DNA of 64,000 bases from Caulobacteraceae bacterium. Lineage in GTDB: Bacteria; Pseudomonadota; Alphaproteobacteria; Caulobacterales; Caulobacteraceae. The notes below the pieces were generated by a model. It saw only the letters and a program-made list of their open reading frames with translations. It did no database searches and had not been told where the DNA came from. A program made the translations under genes and the position numbers. Numbering within the stretch: the stretch's first letter is position 1; the number at the start of each line of letters is the position of its first letter. Where the stretch lies: positions 1 to 64,000 of the forward strand of contig JAUJMO010000003.1 of assembly GCA_030446805.1 (NCBI GenBank), given 5' to 3'. Positions 8,219 to 16,143 of the stretch are shown here, piece by piece.

Positions 8219-8263
8219 ATGGCATTCAAGAGGTCAGCGGTTCGACTCCGCTTAGCTCCACCA
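8219..8263 (+). other. attR: 3' half of tRNA-Ala(GGC)
   Basis: The 45 bases match a tRNA-Ala(GGC) from the anticodon loop to CCA: anticodon GGC at 8221-8223, variable loop AGGTC, a T-arm AGCGG-TTCGACT-CCGCT and the acceptor strand TAGCTCC-ACCA. The bases to the left cannot form the anticodon stem, so identity stops at the anticodon loop and this is not a working tRNA. It is what remains of the chromosomal tRNA 3' end after integration. The complete tRNA should lie at the left island end, on the plus strand, before position 1. Confidence 0.88.
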
Positions 8264-8269
8264 ATTCTC

Positions 8270-8303
8270 CCAAGGGCCTAGCTGGAGACAGCTAGGCCCT
8301 TGG
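8270..8303 (+). terminator. hairpin after the tRNA-Ala fragment
   Basis: A perfect 14-bp stem (CCAAGGGCCTAGCT / AGCTAGGCCCTTGG) with a six-base loop begins seven bases after the CCA end. Position and strength fit the original terminator of the tRNA gene, left behind on the chromosome side of the island junction. Confidence 0.75.
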
Positions 8304-8604
8304 TTCGTCCGTTACCGGTCCGCAGCCCCGCAGGCGGCCTGTCTGGTCCGCGATCTCCTCGCCCGCCCGCCGCCTTACAGGTGACCTGAAGCCCTGTGGT
8401 GTGTAGCTGCCACCACGGCGGCGCGATCCAGGCGCGCTCGCACCGGCGTCCCTCCACGTCAACTCAGCAGTGCCCATGTCGGCCGGCGTGCTTCTCGGGG
8501 CGAACGTCCTGCAGCTTTTGAAGCTGACGGGCGACTCGGGCCGCTGATCGGGAACCTGTTTGGGCGCGGCACAGTTGAGCTTACACAGCTCCGGGGAGCA
8601 ATTC
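8304..8604. other. intergenic stretch without a recognisable gene
   Basis: About 300 bases between the tRNA terminator and the small membrane protein. The open frames here have no family signature and look like high-GC chance frames. Nothing else is seen. Confidence 0.5.
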
Positions 8605-8835
8605 ATGCAGCCCGACATGACCAAGCCCGCGACCGCGGGGCGCCGAGCCCCCGCCAAGGGCAAGCGCACGCTTGTGGTGACGGCCGGCATCGTGGTCCTG
8701 CTTGTTCTTCTGGCGCTGGCGGCGCTTAGGCCTATCGTGGATCGGCGCGACGGCCCGGAAGAGGAGCCGCCGACGGTGGTGACTCCGGCGATCTCTCAGA
8801 CGCCGACCAGGACTGACGGCGCCTTTAACAGCTGA
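8605..8835 (+). CDS. small single-pass membrane protein
   Basis: A 76-residue protein with a basic N-terminus (GRRAPAKGKR), one hydrophobic helix (about residues 22-43, rich in Val/Leu) and a polar, proline-rich tail, so probably anchored with the tail outside the cytoplasm. The ATG at 8605 is preferred over an upstream in-frame ATG at 8560 because GGGGAG sits eight bases before it. No family recognised. Confidence 0.5.
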   Translation: MQPDMTKPATAGRRAPAKGKRTLVVTAGIVVLLVLLALAALRPIVDRRDGPEEEPPTVVTPAISQTPTRTDGAFNS

Positions 8836-9053
8836 TCTGAACTCAACTGACGCGATCCGCAGCGGTTTCGGGCATCGCGAACGCCATTGGCCATCGGTCG
8901 GATCATCGGTGCCGCCCGCCGACCGGATACTTGGCGAAGGCCGCGATCCTGGTCCAGGGCTCGTCGGCCCGTGGGTTTGTCGATCGGGAATCGCGCTACG
9001 CACCTGAAGGGTCCGGATGCACGAGCCTCAACCCCGCCTGCTATGGGGCCGTC
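8836..9053. other. intergenic stretch without a recognisable gene
   Basis: No conserved frame, hairpin or repeat was recognised here; the possible broken gene that follows starts at 9054. Confidence 0.4.
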
Positions 9054-9255
9054 ATGAGCTCCGCCGTCCACCCCGGTTTCCGCCTCGTCGAGCTCGTGGC
9101 GTGGGGCGGGCTGCGGGGCGCGCGGCGTCGTCTTCGCCCTGATGGGCGTCTTCGCCGCCGTGGCGGCTCTGGAGCTCCGCCTTCGGCCTGTTCAGCCTGG
9201 TGGAGGCCGCGTCCGCATCATCCGTGTGCTGCAGGCGTTGCAATTTGAGACCTGA
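9054..9255 (+). pseudogene. possible frameshifted small membrane protein
   Basis: Starting at ATG 9054, frame one reads MSSAVHPGFRLVELVAWGG and then becomes arginine-rich nonsense. From about 9125 a second frame reads a hydrophobic VVFALMGVFAAVAALELRLR segment and ends at a TGA at 9253-9255, just before the channel gene's ribosome binding site. One base change near 9115 would join them into a small protein with one membrane helix. This could be a real frameshift, a sequencing error or coincidence. Confidence 0.25.
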
Positions 9256-9267
9256 AAGGGCGCCCGC

Positions 9268-10053
9268 GTGACCGACGGTCCAGCCTCACCCGCAGCGCAG
9301 GACGAGGATCGCGAGTCCCTGCTGCGCGACCTCGAAGATTGGCTGCGCACGCCCATGCTGGTCTTGAGCGGCGTTTGGCTGGTGCTGCTCGTGATCGAGT
9401 TCACCCGCGGCCAGTCGCGCGCGCTGGAGGTCCTCGGGACGGTCATCTGGGCGATCTTCATCGCCGAGTTCGCCTTGCGGCTGGCGCTCGCGCCGAGACG
9501 GCTCTCGTTCGTGGCTCGCAACTGGCTAACCGTTCTATCCCTCCTGCTGCCTGCGCTACGGCTGTTCCGGGCGCTACGGCTGCTGCGCGCTGCGCGGGCC
9601 GTCCGGGGCCTGCGGCTGGTGCGGCTGGTCGGCGGGGCGAACCGGGGCATGAACACGCTGCGGGCCGCCATGAAGCGGCGCGGCCTGGGTTATGTCCTGG
9701 CGCTCACGCTTGTGGTCACCCTCTTGGGTGCGGCGGGAATGCAGGCGCTGGAGGGGCAGGTTTCCCCCGAGTCCTTTGGCGGTTTCGGCGACGCGCTGTG
9801 GTGGACGGCCATGATCATGACGACCATGGGCTCCGAGGGCTGGCCGCGAACGGTCGAAGGCCGGCTTCTGTGCGTGGGACTGTCGATCTACGCCTTCGCC
9901 GTGTTCGGCTACATCACAGCCGCCTTCGCCAGCTTTTTCGTTGATCGCGACCGGCAGGAGACCGCCCCGGCGCTTTCCGACGAGGACGCCCAGGCGATCC
10001 GGACGGAGCTGTCGCGCCTGCGGGGGGCGATAGCCGCCTCTCGGGACGGCTGA
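9268..10053 (+). CDS. voltage-gated ion channel, six-helix type, unusual filter
   Basis: A 261-residue single-subunit channel protein. The S4 voltage sensor is textbook-like, with arginine at every third position from 98 to 119 (R98, 101, 104, 107, 110, 113, 116, 119). The pore helix and filter follow at about 175-192, but the filter reads TTMGSEGW (185-192) where potassium channels have TVGYGD, so ion selectivity cannot be taken for granted. S6 (about 200-226) precedes a short cytoplasmic tail. It starts with GTG at 9268 after a GAAAGGG site. Channels of this type recur near PspA/DUF350 clusters, and one such cluster begins 2 kb downstream. Confidence 0.82.
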   Translation: MTDGPASPAAQDEDRESLLRDLEDWLRTPMLVLSGVWLVLLVIEFTRGQSRALEVLGTVIWAIFIAEFALRLALAPRRLSFVARNWLTVLSLLLPALRLFRALRLLRAARAVRGLRLVRLVGGANRGMNTLRAAMKRRGLGYVLALTLVVTLLGAAGMQALEGQVSPESFGGFGDALWWTAMIMTTMGSEGWPRTVEGRLLCVGLSIYAFAVFGYITAAFASFFVDRDRQETAPALSDEDAQAIRTELSRLRGAIAASRDG

Positions 10054-10248
10054 GTCGCTCCGCCGCGCCAGTTTCGGTCCCGCCCGTCGCACGGGCGTGG
10101 AAGCGCCCCGGACCGCCTCGGCCATCTCCAGTCCTGAGGCGCTCTGGCCATCTGGTCTGACGGCATGATGGGCTGCGCCAGCTTTGAGCGTCACGTCGTT
10201 CAGCGGCGCCAAGAGCGGAGTCTCCCCGACCGGGCTCCGGCCCGGCGC

Positions 10249-11676
10249 TCAGACCCCGGCGTTTGAAGTCCTGGCCGACGCTGCTCGAACCTTCTGAAAG
10301 GCCTCGAGGGCCCGGCGCCGCGCGGCGCCATGCTCCACGATCGGCGGCGGGTAGCCGGCCGGCGGCTCCGGGGCCGTCCAGGGTTGATGGATCAGGGCGT
10401 CCGGCAGTTGCGCGACTTCAGGAACCCAGCGGCGGACATACTGGCCCTGGCCGTCGAACTTCTCCGCCTGCAGCAGGGGATTGAAGATGCGGTTGAAGGG
10501 CTGGGCGTCCGGGCCGGAGCCGGCGATCCATTGCCAGTTCAAGGGATTGTTGGCGGGATCGGCGTCGATCAGCGTGTCCCAGAAGAAGCGCTCGCCCTCT
10601 CGCCAGTCGATCAGCAGGTGCTTGACCAGAAAGGAGCCGGTGATGAGCCGCAACCGGTTCGGCATCCAGCCGGTCGCCCACAACTCCCGCATCCCGGCGT
10701 CCACGATCGGATAGCCCGTCAGGCCGAGTCTCCAGGCTTCCAGCGCTTCCGGCGCGTTTAGCGTGGGGAGAGCCGAAAACTCGCGCCGGAACGGCGTGTC
10801 CACCACGTCCGGATAGGTCGCCAGCAGCTGCCAATTGAAATCGCGCCAGGCGACCTCGCTGAGCAGCTTCTCGCGCGCGTCTTGGCCGATGTCAGCCGCC
10901 TGAGCGGCGGCGTAGATCTGACGGGCGCCGATCTCTCCCCAGGTCAGATGGGGAGACAGGCGCGTGCTGCCGGCCTCCGCGGGTAGATCGCGGGCCAGGT
11001 GATAGCGACCGGCGCTCTCGGCCATGAAGCTCTGGAGTCGGGCCTGAGCGGCGGCCTCGCCGGCCGTCCAATCGAACCGGCTCGACCAGTCCGGCTTCGT
11101 CGGGTGCAACCGCCAATCGCTCGGCGGGAGGCTCTCCGGCCAGTGCGCGAGCGCACGCAGCTCCGCCGGGGCGGGCGAGGGGAGGACCTCCCCGAGCGTC
11201 CTCTGCGCGGCTCGCCACCAAGGCGCAAAAATGCGGTAAGCCTCGCCCGAGCCATTGAGGACGCGACCGGGCTCCACAAGGAACGACCCCTCGGCTTCTT
11301 GGACAGCCAGCCCCAGCCCTCCCAGGGCCGCGCGCACCTCGGCGTCCCGCTCCCGGGCACCCGGTTCGAAGCTTCGTCCCCAAACGGCGGCTCCGGCGCC
11401 CACCTCCCGCGCCAACGCCGGCAGCACCTCGCGGCTGGGCCCGCGGCGCACGATCAGTCGCGACCCGCGCCGCTCCAGCTCGCGCGCCAAGGCCTGCAGC
11501 GACTTGTCGAGCCACCACTTCGAAGCTCCCCCGAGCGGGCGAAGCCCGTCTGCGCCGTCGTCCAGCACGAAGACGGGGGCGCAGGGGCGGCCGGAGCGGA
11601 TCGCCGCCGCCACCGCCGCCTGATCGGTCAGGCGAAGGTCGCGGCGAAACCATAGAAGGATGGGCTCTTCCGCCAT
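10249..11676 (-). CDS. phr: deoxyribodipyrimidine photolyase
   Basis: A 475-residue class I photolyase/cryptochrome that splits UV-induced pyrimidine dimers with blue light. It has the N-terminal antenna domain (LLWFRRDLRLTD at the start) and the C-terminal FAD-binding domain, including EVAWRDFNWQLL, the TGYPIVDAGMREL block and DTLIDADPANNPLNWQW with the FAD-binding Asp/Asn residues. I start at ATG 11676 (MAEEPILLW), not at the in-frame ATG ten codons upstream, because the family begins here. A GC-rich hairpin at 10230-10245 lies just past the stop and may end transcription, although no T-run follows. Confidence 0.95.
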   Translation of the reverse strand: MAEEPILLWFRRDLRLTDQAAVAAAIRSGRPCAPVFVLDDGADGLRPLGGASKWWLDKSLQALARELERRGSRLIVRRGPSREVLPALAREVGAGAAVWGRSFEPGARERDAEVRAALGGLGLAVQEAEGSFLVEPGRVLNGSGEAYRIFAPWWRAAQRTLGEVLPSPAPAELRALAHWPESLPPSDWRLHPTKPDWSSRFDWTAGEAAAQARLQSFMAESAGRYHLARDLPAEAGSTRLSPHLTWGEIGARQIYAAAQAADIGQDAREKLLSEVAWRDFNWQLLATYPDVVDTPFRREFSALPTLNAPEALEAWRLGLTGYPIVDAGMRELWATGWMPNRLRLITGSFLVKHLLIDWREGERFFWDTLIDADPANNPLNWQWIAGSGPDAQPFNRIFNPLLQAEKFDGQGQYVRRWVPEVAQLPDALIHQPWTAPEPPAGYPPPIVEHGAARRRALEAFQKVRAASARTSNAGV

Positions 11677-11992
11677 GCTGGCCTCCGTCCAGCAACCACA
11701 ACGCACGCCCGCCTCGCAGGCGCCGAGCGTGACGCGGCGGACATCAAAGTTCCGATCCCTGGCGGCTCACCGTGTTGGTGGTCGCCGTTCTCAGCCGGCT
11801 CAGGAGGCAAGCCGGCCAGCAATGAGAAGCTTCGGGCCGAAGGTCCTGCCGGAGTCGCGGCGGTCAGGGCCGTGGGCCTAGCCGGCGGCTAACACCCTTC
11901 CGCTAGCCGCTGTCCGCACGTCCCCACCAGCTCAACCGAGCCTCAGGCGGGCTTGGCTGGCTTCAGGAAACCTGCGCGCCAGCACCCCAGCC
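11677..11992. other. intergenic stretch between phr and the DUF1190 gene
   Basis: About 315 bases, upstream of phr and downstream of the DUF1190 gene. It should hold the phr promoter. No gene or convincing hairpin recognised. Confidence 0.4.
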
Positions 11993-12583
11993 CTACCCAT
12001 ACCCTCGCCCGCCACCGCCGAAGCCGCCGCGGGAGACCACGCCGCTGCGCGATTGCACGCGGGCGGGGGCCTGGCGGGTGGCGGGGGGGCCGAAGGCGTC
12101 GGAGCCCACGCGGGTGCGGCCGGTGACGTAGTCGCGCCCGAGGCGGCCGCCCCCGCCCAGGTAGTTGTGGCCGTCGCGCCCGCGGTAATAGGCGCGGCCG
12201 CCGAAGCCGCCGTTGAGGGCCTGGCCGATGATGAAGCCGGTCAGCAGCGGGGTGAAGAAGCTGCCGTTGTTGCGCGGGACGCATTGGCCCACGCCATACT
12301 GCTCCTCGCAGGAGCGTTGCTCGCCGAAGCGCGGCGCATTGGCTTGGTTGTCGGCCAGGGCGGCGGAATAGGCTTGGTCGCATTGGACGGCCGGAACGGC
12401 GCCGGAGGCCTTACACTCCTCCAGGGTGGCGTAGGCGCGGGCCTGGACCTGATCGCCGGCCGGCGCGGTCGCCGCCGGCGGGTCGGCCCATTGGGTCGCG
12501 GGCGGGGCGTTGTCGCAGGCGTGCAGCGTCAGGCTGCCGCCCGCCATCATGGAGGTCAGGACGAGGCTGCGGGAACGCTTCAT
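11993..12583 (-). CDS. DUF1190 (YgiB/YjfM-like) envelope protein
   Basis: A 196-residue protein with a signal sequence and a plausible lipobox (LHAC, C23), so probably a lipoprotein. The central part carries the DUF1190 pattern of cysteine-containing repeats (TLEECKASG, VQCDQAY, CEEQYG) and the FFTPLLTGFIIGQ hydrophobic stretch; the C-terminus is Gly/Arg-rich. It corresponds to YjfM in the E. coli yjfIJKLMC cluster. It is the last gene of the leftward arm, 12 bases after the DUF350 gene. No biochemical role is established. Confidence 0.82.
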   Translation of the reverse strand: MKRSRSLVLTSMMAGGSLTLHACDNAPPATQWADPPAATAPAGDQVQARAYATLEECKASGAVPAVQCDQAYSAALADNQANAPRFGEQRSCEEQYGVGQCVPRNNGSFFTPLLTGFIIGQALNGGFGGRAYYRGRDGHNYLGGGGRLGRDYVTGRTRVGSDAFGPPATRQAPARVQSRSGVVSRGGFGGGGRGYG

Positions 12584-12595
12584 CGGGCGGGCTCC

Positions 12596-13009
12596 TCAGT
12601 CGGTCATGCAGGCGGCGTTGAGCACGCCCACCGCCAGCGAGATGCTGAGCAGATACAGCGCCGGCGCGATCTCGCCGCGCTCGATCCGGGCCGAGAAGTC
12701 CTTCATCACCACCAGGCGGACCACGGTGAAGGTGACGATCTGGATCACGCCGGCCAGCGCCGCCCAGGCCGCGAACTCGCCCAGGCTGACCGTGTGCGCC
12801 AGGGCCGAGGCCAGCGGCAGCACATAGCCCAGCAGGGCGCCGCCGAGAACGATGGCGGCCGCCGGATTGTTCGCCCGGATGAGCGCGCTTTCCTTGTAGG
12901 GCGTGATGAGCTGGTAGATCAGCTTGAAGGCCACGGTGAACAGCCCCGCGACCAGAAAGGCCAGCAGAAAGGCGGCCACGCCCGATTGGAAACCTTCGAC
13001 GTCGAACAT
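12596..13009 (-). CDS. DUF350 (YjfL-like) inner-membrane protein
   Basis: A 137-residue integral membrane protein with four predicted helices (about 11-33, 50-70, 76-100, 113-133), matching the DUF350 length and topology. It contains the family-typical ITPYKESALI loop with charged residues. It is the YjfL equivalent in this cluster, sitting between the DUF2491 and DUF1190 genes with 18- and 12-base gaps. DUF350 proteins occur with PspA and ATP-grasp genes in envelope-stress contexts; function unknown. Confidence 0.85.
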   Translation of the reverse strand: MFDVEGFQSGVAAFLLAFLVAGLFTVAFKLIYQLITPYKESALIRANNPAAAIVLGGALLGYVLPLASALAHTVSLGEFAAWAALAGVIQIVTFTVVRLVVMKDFSARIERGEIAPALYLLSISLAVGVLNAACMTD

Positions 13010-13027
13010 CCGTCCCCCACTCCGGCG

Positions 13028-13666
13028 CTAGGCCCGGAACTCCCCCGCCTCCAGCGGCACGCCGATCATAACTTCGTGGCTGACCGCGTCGCCTTCCGGC
13101 TCCTGCTCGATGGCTAGCAGAAGCTCGCGGCCCTCGCTCGACAATTCGCGGCCGAACAGCATGCAGGTCTGGAAGATGCGCCGGTCGGGCACGCCGTCGC
13201 GGTCGTCGTGCAGATCCTCCCAGAAGGTGACCGGCTCCTGTTCGAGCGCTTCGTCCCCGAACCACAGCCGCTGGTAGTCGGGCAGGCCCGGGGCGGTGAA
13301 GCTGGGCGCGCTCATGCGCCGGCGCCAGTTGCTGCGCTCCAGCGCGCCGCCCGGATAGCGGCTCTCCCAGGGTGCGAACACGGTGAGGTCCGTCACGTCC
13401 TGGCCCTCGCGATCGTTCGACACGGCCTGGAACATGATGTGGTCGTCCGTGTAGAAGCGGTGCACCCAGCCGCCTTCGTTCAGGGCCACCAGCCCCTGCG
13501 CGGTGATCACCAGGGTGTCGCGGTCCAGCGTGAACTTGATCTCGTCGCCGAAGCGACGCCAGGCCAGGGTGTCCAGCATCAAGGTCCGGCCCAGGGTGAC
13601 GTTGCGGATGGCGGGCAGGGCGGGACCGGCGGCGGCCTGGCCGCGCCCGAAAAGGCTCTTGAACAT
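13028..13666 (-). CDS. DUF2491 (YjfK-like) protein
   Basis: A 212-residue soluble protein of the DUF2491 family, recognised by the IRNVTLGRTLMLDTLAWRRF opening and the DHIMFQ and PWESRYPGG blocks. The frame is open much further upstream, but the start is set at ATG 13666 (MFKSLFGRG) because the upstream part lies opposite the DUF2170 and PspA genes. It is the first gene of the leftward arm; 93 bases separate it from the divergent DUF2170 start. YjfK equivalent; role unknown. Confidence 0.85.
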   Translation of the reverse strand: MFKSLFGRGQAAAGPALPAIRNVTLGRTLMLDTLAWRRFGDEIKFTLDRDTLVITAQGLVALNEGGWVHRFYTDDHIMFQAVSNDREGQDVTDLTVFAPWESRYPGGALERSNWRRRMSAPSFTAPGLPDYQRLWFGDEALEQEPVTFWEDLHDDRDGVPDRRIFQTCMLFGRELSSEGRELLLAIEQEPEGDAVSHEVMIGVPLEAGEFRA

Positions 13667-13759
13667 GGCCCTATCTAGCGCCGGCCGCGGCGGCTGCGAA
13701 AGGGCGTGGCGCCGTGGGCCCAGTCCTATATGAGGGCTCCGACCGTGCGAGGACCCGCC

Positions 13760-14197
13760 ATGACCGAGACCGCCTGGACCGTTCGCTCGCTCAGGGCTGC
13801 GCTGGACAGCGCGCCGGGGCTCCGCCCTGAGGAGTTGTCGGTCCGCGTGGTCGAGGGGGCCGACCCGATCCTCTTGGTGACCATGCGGGAATACGGCGAC
13901 CTGGACGTCTATGTCAGCGTGGGCGAGCAGCAGATCGCCGCCTCCGTGCTGCTCTGGCCCGTCGACGAGCAGCCGGACCGGCACGCCTTCAACGAGTTCC
14001 TGCTCAAGGCGCAGAAGATCGTGCCCCTGTCGAACTTCGGCATCAGCACGGTGGGCGATCGCGATTTCTACGAGCTGTTCGGCGAGCTGGCCACCACCAC
14101 GCCGCTGGACACAATCCTGATCGAGCTTCGCACCCTGGCGGAGAACGCCATCGAGGCGGCCTCCGACCTGCGCCAATCCTTCCAAACCGCCGCCTGA
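13760..14197 (+). CDS. DUF2170 (YjfI-like) protein
   Basis: A 145-residue cytosolic protein matching DUF2170: an alpha-beta N-terminal half (EYGDLDVYVSVGEQQI) and the conserved LPLSNFG-like stretch, here IVPLSNFGISTVG, followed by a C-terminal helix. It opens the rightward arm of the yjf-like cluster and precedes the PspA gene by 15 bases, as in E. coli yjfI-yjfJ. Function unknown. Confidence 0.83.
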   Translation: MTETAWTVRSLRAALDSAPGLRPEELSVRVVEGADPILLVTMREYGDLDVYVSVGEQQIAASVLLWPVDEQPDRHAFNEFLLKAQKIVPLSNFGISTVGDRDFYELFGELATTTPLDTILIELRTLAENAIEAASDLRQSFQTAA

Positions 14198-14212
14198 CCG
14201 GAGACCAACCTC

Positions 14213-14977
14213 ATGTCCATCTGGGGCAAGCTGTTCACCCTGGGCCGCGCCGGCGGCCATGAGGCGGCCACGGCCGTCGTCGACCGCAACGCGATCCGCA
14301 TCCTCGATCAGGAGATCCGCGACGCCGACGCCGCCCAGGGCAAGGCGCGCGACGACCTGGCCGGTCTGGTGGCGCGCCGCCGCGTGCTGGAGAACGAGGT
14401 GGCCAGCTTCCGGGCCCAGACCGAGAAATACATGGCGTCCGGCCGCGCGGCCTTCGCCAAGGGCGACGAAGCCCTGGCTCGCCAGGTGGCCCAGCGGATC
14501 GCCGACCTCGACGCCGACATCAACCTGAAGGAGCCGCAGATCGCCGAGATGCGCGCGGCCGAAGAGAAGATCCATCAGGCAGTTGCGGCCACCGACCGGC
14601 GCATCGAGACGCTTCGCCGCGAGGTGGAGGTGGTCAAGGTCAACGAGTCCGTGCAGCGGGCGCAGGCCTCCGTGGCCGCCACTGGCGCGGGAGCGGGCAA
14701 CAAGCTGGGCTCGGCCGCCGACAGCCTGCAGCGGATCAAGGAGCGCCAGGCGATCCGGGGCGAGCAGATCCGCGCCGCGGGCGAGCTGGAGGACCGGCGC
14801 ACGGGCGCCGACCTGGACGAGAAGCTGCGGCTGGCGGGCATCCTGCCCGGCCAGACCTCGGCGGACGACGTGTTCGCGCGACTGGCCGCCCCCGCCACGC
14901 CGCAGCAGGCCCTGCCGGCGCCCGCGCCGGGACAGCTTGAGCATCAAGCCGAGACCTCGAAGACGCAGGGCGGCTGA
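14213..14977 (+). CDS. PspA/IM30-family protein (YjfJ-like)
   Basis: A 254-residue, almost entirely helical coiled-coil protein of the PspA/IM30 family (ESCRT-III-like), expected to polymerise on the inner membrane and protect it under stress. The N-terminal MSIWGKLFTLGRAGGHEA helix is followed by long heptad-rich helices to about residue 190 and a Pro/Ala-rich tail. It is placed as in yjfJ: after DUF2170 and directly before the ATP-grasp gene, whose GTG follows the stop by one base. Confidence 0.88.
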   Translation: MSIWGKLFTLGRAGGHEAATAVVDRNAIRILDQEIRDADAAQGKARDDLAGLVARRRVLENEVASFRAQTEKYMASGRAAFAKGDEALARQVAQRIADLDADINLKEPQIAEMRAAEEKIHQAVAATDRRIETLRREVEVVKVNESVQRAQASVAATGAGAGNKLGSAADSLQRIKERQAIRGEQIRAAGELEDRRTGADLDEKLRLAGILPGQTSADDVFARLAAPATPQQALPAPAPGQLEHQAETSKTQGG

Positions 14978-14978
14978 G

Positions 14979-16139
14979 GTGAAGCGCCTCACCCTCCAGC
15001 CCCGCGCGGACTGGCGGGAAAAGGCGGATGCGGTGGGCTTCGTCTGGCACCACACGGGCGGCCAGCCCTATTGGGAAGAAGGCGCGGCCTACAGCTTCAC
15101 CCTGCGCGAGATTGAAGAGGATCTGGAGCCCGCCGCGGCCGAGCTGCACGAGCTCTGCCTCGACCTCGTCGACGAGGTGATGCGCGACGAGGCCCTGCTC
15201 ACCCGGCTGGCCATCCCCGAGGACCACTGGGGCTATGTCGCCGCCGCCTGGGCCGGGCGGGAACCCACGCTCTACGGCCGCTTCGACTTCGCCTACGACG
15301 GCGAAGGCCCGCCCAAGCTCTACGAGTACAACGCCGATACGCCGACCAGCATCTATGAGGCGGCCACCTTTCAATGGCTGTGGCTGGAGGATCGCCTGCA
15401 AACGGGCGACCTACCGCCCGGAACCGACCAGTTCAACAGCCTTTACGACAAGCTGCGGGACCGCTTCGCGACCCTGTTCCCGCTGGGCGGGTTCGTGCAC
15501 TTCGCCAGCGACGCGGACTCGGTCGAAGATCGCCAGACGGTGCGCTTCCTGGAGGACCTGGCGGCCCAGGCGGGGCTCGAGCCCAAGTTCGTGGCCATGC
15601 GCGAGATCGGGCTGGACGGCGAGAACCGCTTCATCGACGCCGACGGCTTCGTGCTCCAGGCCGCCTTCAAGCTCTACCCCTGGGAGGACATGCTCCGCGA
15701 GCCCTACGCCCCCAGGCTGGCGGGTTCGGGCGTGCGGTGGATCGAGCCGGCCTGGAAGTCGGTGCTGTCCAACAAGGGCATCCTGCCCCTGCTCTGGGCG
15801 CGGCACCGCGGCCACCCCAACCTGCTGCCGGCCTTTTTCGACGACGACGCGGCCGCAGGCGGGCTCGGCGGGACCTATGTCCGCAAGCCGCTGTTCTCAC
15901 GCGAGGGGGCCAACATCGAGGTGGTGGGCGACAGGCCGGAGCCCGTGCTGGACCAGGGGTACGGCGCCGAAGGCTTCATCCGCCAGGCCCTGGCGCCGCC
16001 CCCGGACTTCGAGGGCCGCCGCCCCGTCGTGGGCGCCTGGATGGTGGGGCATGAGCCCGCCGGCATCGGCCTGCGCGAGGACGACAGCCTGGTGACCAAG
16101 GACCTCGCCCGCTTCGTGCCGCACCTGATCGAGGCCTAG
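14979..16139 (+). CDS. glutathionylspermidine-synthase-like ATP-grasp protein (YjfC)
   Basis: A 386-residue member of the glutathionylspermidine synthase family (synthetase domain only), close in length to E. coli YjfC. Family hallmarks: YEYNADTPTSIYEA (about 112-125), LFPLGGFVHF, FKLYPWEDM, NKGILPLLW and the C-terminal YVRKPLFSREGANI ATP-grasp loop. It should form an amide bond between an amine and a carboxylate using ATP, but the substrate is unknown. Start chosen at GTG 14979, right after the PspA stop; the open frame extends upstream through PspA in another frame and is not real there. Confidence 0.88.
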   Translation: MKRLTLQPRADWREKADAVGFVWHHTGGQPYWEEGAAYSFTLREIEEDLEPAAAELHELCLDLVDEVMRDEALLTRLAIPEDHWGYVAAAWAGREPTLYGRFDFAYDGEGPPKLYEYNADTPTSIYEAATFQWLWLEDRLQTGDLPPGTDQFNSLYDKLRDRFATLFPLGGFVHFASDADSVEDRQTVRFLEDLAAQAGLEPKFVAMREIGLDGENRFIDADGFVLQAAFKLYPWEDMLREPYAPRLAGSGVRWIEPAWKSVLSNKGILPLLWARHRGHPNLLPAFFDDDAAAGGLGGTYVRKPLFSREGANIEVVGDRPEPVLDQGYGAEGFIRQALAPPPDFEGRRPVVGAWMVGHEPAGIGLREDDSLVTKDLARFVPHLIEA

Positions 16140-16143
16140 AGAC

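Noticed and set aside
8219-8263. Reading this as a tmRNA or a complete tRNA
   Set aside because: The 3' sequence does end like a tmRNA, but the GGC anticodon loop and variable loop match tRNA-Ala, and the 5' half is missing, so it is an attachment-site fragment.
13667-15055. Extension of the DUF2491 frame to 675 codons
   Set aside because: The upstream part is antisense to DUF2170 and PspA genes and lies before the conserved start.
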